From Frankiales bacterium (GTDB lineage Bacteria > Actinomycetota > Actinomycetes > Mycobacteriales > SCTD01), in contig JAODNB010000143.1 of assembly GCA_025464795.1 (NCBI GenBank), positions 1 through 6,303 of the forward strand: a stretch of DNA of 6,303 nucleotides, given 5' to 3'. This document shows positions 1 to 5,222 of the stretch, piece by piece (position 1 is the stretch's first letter; each line of letters opens with the position of its first letter). The notes beneath the pieces were generated by a model. The model had not been told where the DNA came from. It saw nothing but the letters and a program-made list of their open reading frames with translations, and ran no database searches. The translations under genes were made by a program, and so were the position numbers.

Positions 1-1239
1 ACGTCCTTGCAGCGGGTGCCGCTCACCGCGCCCGGACAGGTCGCCATCGGGCTCGGGACGACCCTCAACGGGGACGCGCTGGTGCTCGGGGCCACCGGGT
101 CCTTCTCGGCCGGCCTCGAGGCCGAGCAGGTCACCCGCGGAGAGCGCGGTCGGGACCGTGGGCTCGCAGGACTGCGGTGTGACGCACCGCGGCAGGAGGC
201 CTGGTTCGTCGGCGGCAACACCTCGGTCGGCGACCTGACGACGCTGGTGCTGGTGAACGTCGACGACACCCCCGCCACGGTCGACGTGACGGTGTACAGC
301 TCTGCGGGGCCCGCCGAGCAGCCCGGGCTGGGGGAGGGCATCACGATCAACCCCCACAGCCGCACCATCGTGAACCTGGACACCCTGGCGCCGGACCGCA
401 AGCTGCTGGCCGTGCACGTGGACAGCCGCCGGGGCCGGGTGGCCGCCGCGATGCGCACCTCCTCGCTCGCGGGCAAGGTCGCCTTGGGCGTCGACTGGAT
501 CCCCCAGTCCGTTCCTCCTGCGGCATCGGTCCTCGTGCCGGGCATCCCGCAGCTGTCCGACGGCGGTTCGCGGGTCGTGCTGATCACCAACCCGGGTGTC
601 GATGACACGCAGGTGTCGGTGCAGGTGACGACCTCGGACGGCCAGTTCGTCCCAACGGGGATGGACGCGATCACCATCCCTGCCGGGTCGACCGGGTTCG
701 TGAAGCTGAACGACGTCGCCAAGGGTTCCGCGCTCGCCGTGCGGGTGACCAGCAAGGACGGGTCGCCGATCCTGGCCGGCGGCTTCGTGGGTGACGTCAA
801 CACCGACGCTCCGGCACACGAGTTCGCCTACACGGCAGGGAGCCTGCCTCTGTCCGGGCCGGCCCTGCTCACCGATCTGGTCATCAACCGACCGACCGAG
901 AGCACGCTGGTCCTCACGGCTCCGGAGCAGGCAGCGACGATCAAGCTCACCCTCATCCGCGTGCTCGGGACGGGGTACTCGCTGCCGAAGCTGAAGGACG
1001 TCAGGGTGCCGGCCGGGCGAACCGTCACGGTGAAGCTCTCGAGCTTCTACCGGTCGGGCGCCAACGTGAAGATCGCCCTCGAGGTGACGCCGGTGATCGG
1101 CTCGGGACCGGTGTACGCCGCCCGCTACCTCGCGGAGCACGGCGCCCACGGGCCGCTGACCACCCTGCTGGACCTCCAGGGACCGGCGACAGCGATTGCC
1201 CGCCCCCAGGTCAACGAGGACCCCCGGGTCGGGCAGTAG
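1..1239 (+). CDS. DUF5719 family protein, 3' part (N-terminus outside window)
   Basis: The reading frame is open from the first base, so the true start lies upstream; 412 residues are visible, ending in TAG. The body carries the features I associate with actinobacterial DUF5719 proteins: a Cys followed by a WFVGG motif (about residues 60-72 of the visible part) and then three similar beta-rich units at about 80-152, 190-262 and 301-377. Each unit runs from a hydrophobic strand with or near an N-P turn, through alternating V-x-V strands and a Gly turn, to an IPAG-like turn and a strand ending in small residues. No membrane segment is visible; in this family the signal or anchor is N-terminal, so extracytoplasmic location is inference. 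Function is unknown. In related genomes it lies next to the metallopeptidase gene, as here, tail to tail with a 3 bp gap. Confident of the coding call, fairly confident of the family. Confidence 0.88.
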   Translation, partial: TSLQRVPLTAPGQVAIGLGTTLNGDALVLGATGSFSAGLEAEQVTRGERGRDRGLAGLRCDAPRQEAWFVGGNTSVGDLTTLVLVNVDDTPATVDVTVYSSAGPAEQPGLGEGITINPHSRTIVNLDTLAPDRKLLAVHVDSRRGRVAAAMRTSSLAGKVALGVDWIPQSVPPAASVLVPGIPQLSDGGSRVVLITNPGVDDTQVSVQVTTSDGQFVPTGMDAITIPAGSTGFVKLNDVAKGSALAVRVTSKDGSPILAGGFVGDVNTDAPAHEFAYTAGSLPLSGPALLTDLVINRPTESTLVLTAPEQAATIKLTLIRVLGTGYSLPKLKDVRVPAGRTVTVKLSSFYRSGANVKIALEVTPVIGSGPVYAARYLAEHGAHGPLTTLLDLQGPATAIARPQVNEDPRVGQ

Positions 1240-1242
1240 CTG

Positions 1243-1707
1243 TCAGGCAGGCGGGTCGATGACGTCCGGGTCGAGCCCCAGCAGCTGAGCGACCTGGTCG
1301 ACCACGACCTCGTGCACGAGCTCCCGGAGGTCGTCGGAGTCTGAGCCCCGAGCCTCCAGCGGGCGCCGGTAGACGACGACCCGCGGCGGCTGACCGGTGT
1401 GCGGGTCGCCCGCGAACAGCCGCCCCAGCGGCACGGGGCCGCCAGCTGTCTCGTCGGCCACGACGCCCTCGTCCCACCCCGTGCCCGGCGGGGGCACGTC
1501 CTCGACCGCGAACTCGACGCCCTCGAGCTCAGCCGACCACCGCTGCTCGAGCTCGCTGATCGCATCGCGGACCGTGTCGTCGAACCTCTCCGAGCGGGTG
1601 CGGAACGACGGCAGGTCCACCTGGCGGCCCGCGACGGTCGCCCGGGGCGGCACCAAGCGGCCGCGCAGCCCCCGCCCGTGCCGCTCGCGCCTGCCAGGTC
1701 GGATCAC
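1243..1707 (-). CDS. Zincin-like metallopeptidase family protein (Rv3259-like), atypical active site
   Basis: The product is 154 residues if the GTG at 1707-1705 is the start. The early segment R-H-G-R-G-L-R-G followed by V-P-P resembles the N-terminus of Streptomyces and Mycobacterium homologues as I recall them, which places the start near here; GTGs at 1725 and 1731 are alternatives, and none has a clear Shine-Dalgarno. The frame stays open to an ATG at 1875, but that would overlap the divergent DUF3499 gene and add non-conserved sequence. The middle holds an IADG-like region (VVADETAGGPVPLGRL) and a basic VVVYRRPLE strand. The C-terminal helix has His132-Glu133, but the position expected for the second His of HExxH is Val136, followed by GLDPDVIDP. 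The zinc site is therefore incomplete by the canonical rule, and peptidase activity is uncertain. Cytoplasmic, as no signal peptide is seen. Confident of the family, not of the start or of catalysis. Confidence 0.85.
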   Translation of the reverse strand: MIRPGRRERHGRGLRGRLVPPRATVAGRQVDLPSFRTRSERFDDTVRDAISELEQRWSAELEGVEFAVEDVPPPGTGWDEGVVADETAGGPVPLGRLFAGDPHTGQPPRVVVYRRPLEARGSDSDDLRELVHEVVVDQVAQLLGLDPDVIDPPA

Positions 1708-1765
1708 CCGGCAAGCCTGGCACACGCTCACCCGGCCGCACCCGGGCGCGCGACACGGCTCACCT

Positions 1766-1783
1766 GGTGGTCCGCAGACCTCC
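1766..1783. promoter_or_regulatory. Imperfect inverted repeat in the divergent intergenic region
   Basis: GGTGGTC, then CGCA, then GACCTCC: 7 bp arms with one mismatch and a 4 nt spacer. It lies in the 97 bp between the metallopeptidase and DUF3499 starts, just upstream of the putative -10 at 1791, where an operator could sit. Short GC-rich repeats like this also occur by chance, so this is only a candidate. Confidence 0.2.
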
Positions 1784-1790
1784 GGGGGGC

Positions 1791-1796
1791 TAGCGT
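1791..1796 (+). promoter_or_regulatory. Putative -10 hexamer for the DUF3499 gene (leaderless type)
   Basis: TAGCGT fits the actinobacterial TANNNT -10 pattern and ends 8 nt before the GTG at 1805. Transcription would then start at or next to the start codon. The G-run at 1784-1789 is too far upstream to be a good ribosome binding site, which favours a leaderless reading. The best -35 at 17 bp spacing (TGGTCC, 1768-1773) matches TTGACA at only three positions. Confidence 0.35.
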
Positions 1797-1804
1797 CCAG
1801 CCCC

Positions 1805-2173
1805 GTGAGCCCAGTGAGTCCTGTCCGGCGTTGCTCCCGCACCGCATGCGCCCTGCCCGCCGTGGCGACGCTCACGTACGTCTACGCCGACTCCTGCGCC
1901 GTCGTCGGACCGCTGGCCACCTACGCCGAGCCGCACACCTACGACCTGTGCGAGGCGCACGCGGAGCGCCTCACTGCCCCTCGTGGGTGGGAGGTCGTGC
2001 GTCACGAGCCCGACCCCGAGCAGACCCGGGTCCGCAGCACCGACGACCTCGAGGCGCTGGCGGACGCGGTGCGTGAGGCCGCCCGCCCGGTGCGCAGCGA
2101 CACCGGCCGTCCCGGCTACCAGGAGCAGAGCGGACGGCGCGGTCACCTGCGGGCCCTCCCCACTCCGACCTGA
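1805..2173 (+). CDS. DUF3499 family zinc-binding protein
   Basis: A 122-residue protein with the conserved DUF3499 pattern. An N-terminal Cys10-x4-Cys15 is followed by the ATLTYVYADS strand, GPLATYAEPH, YDLC-x2-H (Cys49, His52) and ERLTAPRGWEVVR. The Cys/Cys and Cys/His pairs suggest a treble-clef or zinc-ribbon-like metal site; that is inference from spacing. The C-terminal half (about 68-122) is charged, poorly conserved and probably disordered. Two in-frame GTG codons, 1805 and 1814, begin near-identical 9-mers (encoding V-S-P, V-S-P). I chose 1805 because of its distance from the TAGCGT hexamer; starting at 1814 would remove three residues and match homologues that begin VSPVRRC. Function is unknown. 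It is a conserved companion of manB in actinobacteria and is divergent from the metallopeptidase gene. Confidence 0.9.
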   Translation: MSPVSPVRRCSRTACALPAVATLTYVYADSCAVVGPLATYAEPHTYDLCEAHAERLTAPRGWEVVRHEPDPEQTRVRSTDDLEALADAVREAARPVRSDTGRPGYQEQSGRRGHLRALPTPT

Positions 2174-2205
2174 GTGTCCGATTCGCACCCCTTTGGGGTG
2201 GACAC
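2174..2205 (+). terminator. Bulged hairpin directly after the DUF3499 stop; terminator or regulatory RNA structure
   Basis: The inner stem CACCCC (2186-2191) pairs perfectly with GGGGTG (2195-2200) over a TTT loop. The outer stem GTGTC (2174-2178) pairs perfectly with GACAC (2201-2205). A 7 nt bulge on the 5' side joins them. The structure begins at the base after the TGA. No U-tract follows, which is common for actinobacterial terminators but means termination is not shown. It could instead be a leader element or operator for the zinc-ribbon gene at 2284. Confidence 0.42.
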
Positions 2206-2273
2206 GCCCAGTGCTCAAGGGAAATCGGCGTTGCTCCGAAAGGGTGTACAGACCGTCTTCCTGCGAATCCACC

Positions 2274-2277
2274 GGAG
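2274..2277 (+). promoter_or_regulatory. Ribosome binding site GGAG for the zinc-ribbon gene
   Basis: GGAG lies 6 nt before the ATG at 2284, a good spacing that supports that start. Unlike its neighbours, this gene has a conventional Shine-Dalgarno and therefore probably a 5' leader. Confidence 0.5.
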
Positions 2278-2283
2278 TGCCGC

Positions 2284-2493
2284 ATGTCCCTCGTCACCAC
2301 GCCGACCAGCCAGCTCGCGACCTGCGCCCAGTGCTCCGGCACCCGGGTCACGCACATCACGATGACGCTGACCGACGGCTCCGTCGTCGACTTCGCCTCC
2401 TGCCACTCCTGCGAGCACAAGACGTGGACCGAGTCGGGCCACGGCCTCGCTGTGACGGACGTCCTGCGCAAGGCCACGAAGACCAAGGTCTAG
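2284..2493 (+). CDS. Small zinc-ribbon protein of unknown function
   Basis: A 69-residue protein with two Cys-x2-Cys knuckles, Cys14/Cys17 (CAQC) and Cys40/Cys43 (CHSC), separated by 22 residues that include a beta-hairpin-like stretch (HITMTLTDGSVVDFAS). After the second knuckle come a Trp (EHKTWTE, Trp48) and a basic C-terminal helix ending K-A-T-K-T-K-V. This is a typical zinc-ribbon layout. Whether it binds nucleic acid or protein cannot be told from the sequence. The start is supported by GGAG 6 nt upstream and by GC-rich third positions throughout. It sits between DUF3499 and manB on the same strand, 110 bp after the former and 45 bp before the latter. I recall a small Cys-rich gene here in some actinobacteria but cannot name a characterised member. 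Confidence 0.82.
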   Translation: MSLVTTPTSQLATCAQCSGTRVTHITMTLTDGSVVDFASCHSCEHKTWTESGHGLAVTDVLRKATKTKV

Positions 2494-2502
2494 GCACCTG
2501 GC

Positions 2503-2517
2503 CCGGTCGGAGACCGG
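2503..2517 (+). terminator. Short GC-rich hairpin between the zinc-ribbon gene and manB
   Basis: CCGGTC (2503-2508) and GACCGG (2512-2517) form a perfect 6 bp stem with a GGA loop, 9 nt after the TAG stop. There is no T-tract. It overlaps where a -35 element for the manB promoter would fall, so it may be a weak terminator, an operator, or chance in GC-rich DNA. Confidence 0.3.
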
Positions 2518-2526
2518 CGATGCCAC

Positions 2527-2532
2527 TAGGGT
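2527..2532 (+). promoter_or_regulatory. Putative -10 hexamer for manB (leaderless type)
   Basis: TAGGGT matches TANNNT and ends exactly 6 nt before the manB GTG at 2539, placing the predicted transcript start on the start codon. A perfect AGGAGG (2534-2539) overlaps the first base of that GTG, so it cannot act as its Shine-Dalgarno. No good -35 is seen. Confidence 0.45.
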
Positions 2533-2538
2533 CAGGAG

Positions 2539-3909
2539 GTGGCTGTCTCCTCCGATCACACTGACCTCACCACCATCGTCAAGGCGTACGACGTGCGGGG
2601 CGTGGTCCCCGACCAGCTCAACCCCGACATCGCCCGGGCGCTCGGAGCGGCCTTCGCGCGCTTCGCCGCGGCGCCGAAGATCGTCACCGCACGCGACATG
2701 CGCGAGAGCGGGGTCGAGCTCGGCAGGGCCTTCGCAGAGGGCGTCACCAGCCAGGGCGTCGACGTGGTCGAGTCCGGCCTGGGGTCCACCGACCTCCTTT
2801 ACTACGCCGCCGGGTCCATGGGAGTACCCGGTGCGATGTTCACCGCCTCGCACAACCCGGCGAAGTACAACGGCATCAAGCTGTGCCTCGCCGGAGCCCG
2901 TCCGGTCGGTCAGGAGAGCGGGCTGGTCACCATCCGCGAGGAGGCAGAGGCCTTCCTCGCCAACGGCATCCCGACGGTCGCCACGCAGGGGACCATCACG
3001 CAGCAGGACGTGCTCGCCGACTACGCGGCGTACATGAAGCAGCTCGTGCCCGACCTCGAGGGCATCCGCCGGCTCAAGGTCGTCGTCGACGCGGGCAACG
3101 GCATGGGGGGCCACACCGTCCCCACCACGTTCGAGGGCCTGCCACTGGACGTCACAGAGATGTACTTCGAGCTGGACGGGAGCTTCCCCAACCACGAGGC
3201 GAACCCGATCGATCCGGCGAACCTCGTCGACCTGCAGCGAGCGGTCGTCGCCGGCCATGCTGACTTGGGCCTTGCCTTCGACGGGGACGCCGACCGCTGC
3301 TTCGTCGTCGACGAGCGCGGCGAGGTCGTCAGCCCCTCGACCCTCACCGCGCTGATCGCCGCGCGGGAGCTCGCCCGGGTGCCCGGAGCAACGATCATCC
3401 ACAACCTCATCACCTCGCGCTCGGTGCCCGAGGTCGTCGAGGAGCTCGGCGGCACGGCTGTCCGCACCCGGGTCGGCCACTCCTTCATCAAGGCGAAGAT
3501 GGCTGAGAGCGACGCCGTCTTCGGCGGCGAGCACTCGGGCCACTTCTACTTCAAGGACTTCTGGAACGCCGACTCCGGGATGCTCGCGGCGCTGCACACG
3601 ATCGCCGCCCTCGGCCAGCAGGACGGGCCGCTGTCCGGGCTGCTGAAGACCTACGAGCGCTACGTCGCGTCCGGCGAGATCAACAGCACCGTCGATGACC
3701 AGGCGGCCCGCGTCGCGGCCATCAAGACGGCGTACGCCGGCAAGCCGATGGACGAGCTCGACGGCCTCACGGTCGACCTCGGCGACGGCGCCTGGTTCAA
3801 CGTCCGGGCCTCGAACACCGAGCCGCTGCTGCGCCTCAACGTGGAGGCAAAGGACGAAGCGACCATGGCATCGGCACGCGACGCGGCTCTCGCGATCATC
3901 CGCGGCTAG
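2539..3909 (+). CDS. manB: Phosphomannomutase/phosphoglucomutase
   Basis: This cytoplasmic enzyme of the alpha-D-phosphohexomutase family interconverts mannose-6-P and mannose-1-P, and often glucose phosphates, via a phosphoserine and Mg2+. At 456 residues it is full length. All four signature sites are present: the phosphoserine loop TASHNP with Ser104; the metal loop DGDADR at 248-253; the sugar-binding loop GEHSGH at 330-335; and the phosphate-binding loop RASNTEP at 423-429. The N-terminus KAYDVRG (15-21) is the usual domain 1 opening and fixes the start at the GTG at 2539. The likely pathway is GDP-mannose supply for mannosylated lipids, glycans and proteins; the isomerase two genes downstream makes its substrate. 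It is followed after 9 bp by the Trm112-like gene and probably heads that operon. Preference for mannose over glucose substrates is inferred from context. Confidence 0.97.
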   Translation: MAVSSDHTDLTTIVKAYDVRGVVPDQLNPDIARALGAAFARFAAAPKIVTARDMRESGVELGRAFAEGVTSQGVDVVESGLGSTDLLYYAAGSMGVPGAMFTASHNPAKYNGIKLCLAGARPVGQESGLVTIREEAEAFLANGIPTVATQGTITQQDVLADYAAYMKQLVPDLEGIRRLKVVVDAGNGMGGHTVPTTFEGLPLDVTEMYFELDGSFPNHEANPIDPANLVDLQRAVVAGHADLGLAFDGDADRCFVVDERGEVVSPSTLTALIAARELARVPGATIIHNLITSRSVPEVVEELGGTAVRTRVGHSFIKAKMAESDAVFGGEHSGHFYFKDFWNADSGMLAALHTIAALGQQDGPLSGLLKTYERYVASGEINSTVDDQAARVAAIKTAYAGKPMDELDGLTVDLGDGAWFNVRASNTEPLLRLNVEAKDEATMASARDAALAIIRG

Positions 3910-3912
3910 GCT
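3907..3912 (+). promoter_or_regulatory. Putative internal -10 hexamer for the Trm112-like gene, overlapping the manB stop
   Basis: TAGGCT fits TANNNT and lies exactly 6 nt before the ATG at 3919, the same geometry as at manB. Its first three bases are the manB stop codon. No Shine-Dalgarno precedes this ATG, so either a leaderless internal promoter or re-initiation after manB is needed. The TAG is already explained by the stop codon, which lowers the weight of the match. Confidence 0.3.
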
Positions 3913-3918
3913 GCTGGC

Positions 3919-4089
3919 ATGAAGCTTGACCCCGCCCTCCTCGAGATCCTCGCCTGCCCGGACTGCAAGTCGCCGCTGAAGCCCGACGACGCGGCCAGTG
4001 AGCTGGTGTGCACGGGCTGCGGCCTGGCCTACCCCGTCCGGGACGACATCCCGGTGCTGCTCGTCGACGAGGCGCGCAAGCCCTCCTAG
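3919..4089 (+). CDS. Trm112-like zinc-ribbon protein (UPF0434/YcaR type)
   Basis: A 56-residue protein beginning MKLDPALLEILACPDC, the standard opening of the Trm112/YcaR family, with Cys13-x2-Cys16 and Cys31-x2-Cys34 as probable zinc ligands. It ends with the typical AYPVRDDIPVLL strand and a short basic tail. In eukaryotes and archaea Trm112 is a small activating subunit of several methyltransferases; the role of bacterial single-domain versions is unsettled. Its place between manB and the isomerase recurs in actinobacteria, as I recall, but no methyltransferase is adjacent here. Its stop overlaps the next start (TAGTG), implying translational coupling. Too short for many gene callers, but the motif match is clear. 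Confidence 0.94.
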   Translation: MKLDPALLEILACPDCKSPLKPDDAASELVCTGCGLAYPVRDDIPVLLVDEARKPS

Positions 4090-5222
4090 TGGCCACCGAG
4101 GAGCTGCTCGACAGCCCGGCTGAGATCGAGGCGGCGGACCCCTCCGGGATGCTGCGGGCGGTGGCCTCGAGCGCTGCCCAGGTCCGCGAGGCGGCTGCTC
4201 TCTGTGCCGAGGCGGGCCTCGCCCGGCTCCGTGACGAGGACCGACCGCGTGCCGTCGTCGTGCTCGGCATGGGCGGCTCCGGCATCGCCGGGGACGTGCT
4301 CGCTGCCGTCGCCGGTCCGGCCTGCCCCGTCCCGGTCCTGAGCCACCGCGGCCACGGCCTTCCGCTCTGGGTCGGAGCCGCCGACCTCGTCATCGCGGTC
4401 TCCTGCTCGGGGCAGACCGAGGAGACCCTGTCGGCGCTCGAGGAGGCGGTCCGCCGTGGCTGCCGGCTGCTGGTCGTTGGCGCCGCGGGCTCTCCGCTCG
4501 AGGCGCTCGGCTCGCGGGGCCGGGCGCTGTTCGTCCCCGTCTCGCAGGGCCGTCAGCCCCGCGCGTCGGTGTTCGCGCTCTCGACCCCGCTGCTCGTCGC
4601 TGCCGACGCGCTGACGCTGCTGTCCTGCAGCCCCGAGGAGGTCGAGGCGACAGCCGTCCTGCTCGAGCAGCTGGCGGCTCGCAACCGCCCCGACGCCGAG
4701 ATGGTGCTCAACCCCTCCAAGACGCTCGCGTCGTCGTTGCTCGGGGTGCTGCCCGCGGTCTGGGGCAGCTCCCCGCTGACCGGCGTCGCTGCGTACCGCT
4801 TCGCGTGCCAGCTCAACGAGAACGCGAAGACCCCGGCGACCTGGGGGGTGCTGCCCGAAGCCGGGCACAACCAGGTCGTTGCGCTGGACGGCCCCTTCGC
4901 CGGGAGGTCGGGCTCTGCGGGCGATGACCTGTTCCGCGACCGCGGGGACGACGACGACGTTGAGACCACGTCGCTGCACCTGGTTCTGCTGCGCGACACC
5001 GAGGAGCACCCAGCCGTCGCTCGCCGGGCGGTCATCGTGCGCGACCTCGCCCGGGCTCGTGGCGTCGAGGTGAGCGAGCTCGTCAGCGAGGGCTCCTCGC
5101 CGTTCCAGCGGATCGCTTCGCTCATCGCGCTGGGGGACTGGACCTCCACCTACCTGGCCCTGGCCCAGGGGATCGATCCCACCCCCGTCGACGTGATCGG
5201 CGAGCTGAAGGACTCCCTGTGA
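4089..5222 (+). CDS. SIS-domain bifunctional phosphoglucose/phosphomannose isomerase family protein
   Basis: A 377-residue protein likely to interconvert fructose-6-P with mannose-6-P and/or glucose-6-P without a metal. Two SIS halves are visible. The first has the GMGGSGIAGD loop (60-69) and the SCSGQTEET phosphate-binding loop (105-113); the second covers roughly 200-377. Glu244 (in LNENAK) and His260 (in PEAGHNQ) are 16 residues apart, matching catalytic Glu203/His219 of the Pyrobaculum PGI/PMI as I recall it, and Lys374 lies in the C-terminal helix where that family has its catalytic Lys. An Asp-rich loop sits at 287-290. The GTG at 4089 overlaps the preceding stop and is preferred to the upstream in-frame ATG at 4008, which lies inside the Trm112-like gene and adds non-homologous sequence. 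Actinobacterial homologues are also labelled TobH or ManA-like. Substrate preference is inferred from the neighbouring manB. Confidence 0.92.
   Translation: MATEELLDSPAEIEAADPSGMLRAVASSAAQVREAAALCAEAGLARLRDEDRPRAVVVLGMGGSGIAGDVLAAVAGPACPVPVLSHRGHGLPLWVGAADLVIAVSCSGQTEETLSALEEAVRRGCRLLVVGAAGSPLEALGSRGRALFVPVSQGRQPRASVFALSTPLLVAADALTLLSCSPEEVEATAVLLEQLAARNRPDAEMVLNPSKTLASSLLGVLPAVWGSSPLTGVAAYRFACQLNENAKTPATWGVLPEAGHNQVVALDGPFAGRSGSAGDDLFRDRGDDDDVETTSLHLVLLRDTEEHPAVARRAVIVRDLARARGVEVSELVSEGSSPFQRIASLIALGDWTSTYLALAQGIDPTPVDVIGELKDSL
5207..5212 (+). promoter_or_regulatory. Ribosome binding site GAAGGA for the CDF transporter
   Basis: GAAGGA lies inside the end of the isomerase gene, 6 nt before the GTG at 5219. 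It decides the start: that GTG overlaps the isomerase TGA stop as GTGA, so the two genes are probably translationally coupled. Confidence 0.6.

Noticed and set aside
1397..1804. N-terminal extension of the DUF3499 frame upstream to 1397
   Set aside because: It runs antisense through the metallopeptidase gene and has a low-complexity Ser/Pro/Arg composition; the conserved domain begins just after 1805.
1708..1875. N-terminal extension of the metallopeptidase to the ATG at 1875 (56 extra residues)
   Set aside because: It would overlap the start of the divergent DUF3499 gene, and the extension does not resemble the family. Its CxxC-like cysteines come from the antisense of promoter and DUF3499 sequence.
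2219..2245. A GGGAAA ... GTG arrangement resembling a SigR/SigH-type promoter
   Set aside because: The spacer is about 19 nt and both elements deviate from GGGAAT-N18-GTT; too weak to list as a feature.
2215..3597. A 460-codon open frame on the reverse strand across the zinc-ribbon gene and manB
   Set aside because: It lies antisense to a fully motif-supported phosphomannomutase. Its Arg/Gly/Asp/Val-rich, motif-free composition is the usual reverse-frame shadow in GC-rich DNA.
4008..4088. Isomerase start at the in-frame ATG at 4008
   Set aside because: It lies within the Trm112-like gene in another frame and adds an Arg/Gly/Pro-rich non-homologous segment; the TAGTG overlap gives a better start.
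4947..4960. GAC codon run giving four consecutive Asp in the isomerase
   Set aside because: A short codon run in what is probably a surface loop; no evidence of a repeat tract or metal site.
4086..5009. A 307-codon reverse-strand open frame over the isomerase gene
   Set aside because: Shadow of the SIS-domain gene; composition dominated by Arg, Gly, Glu and Gln with no recognisable domain.
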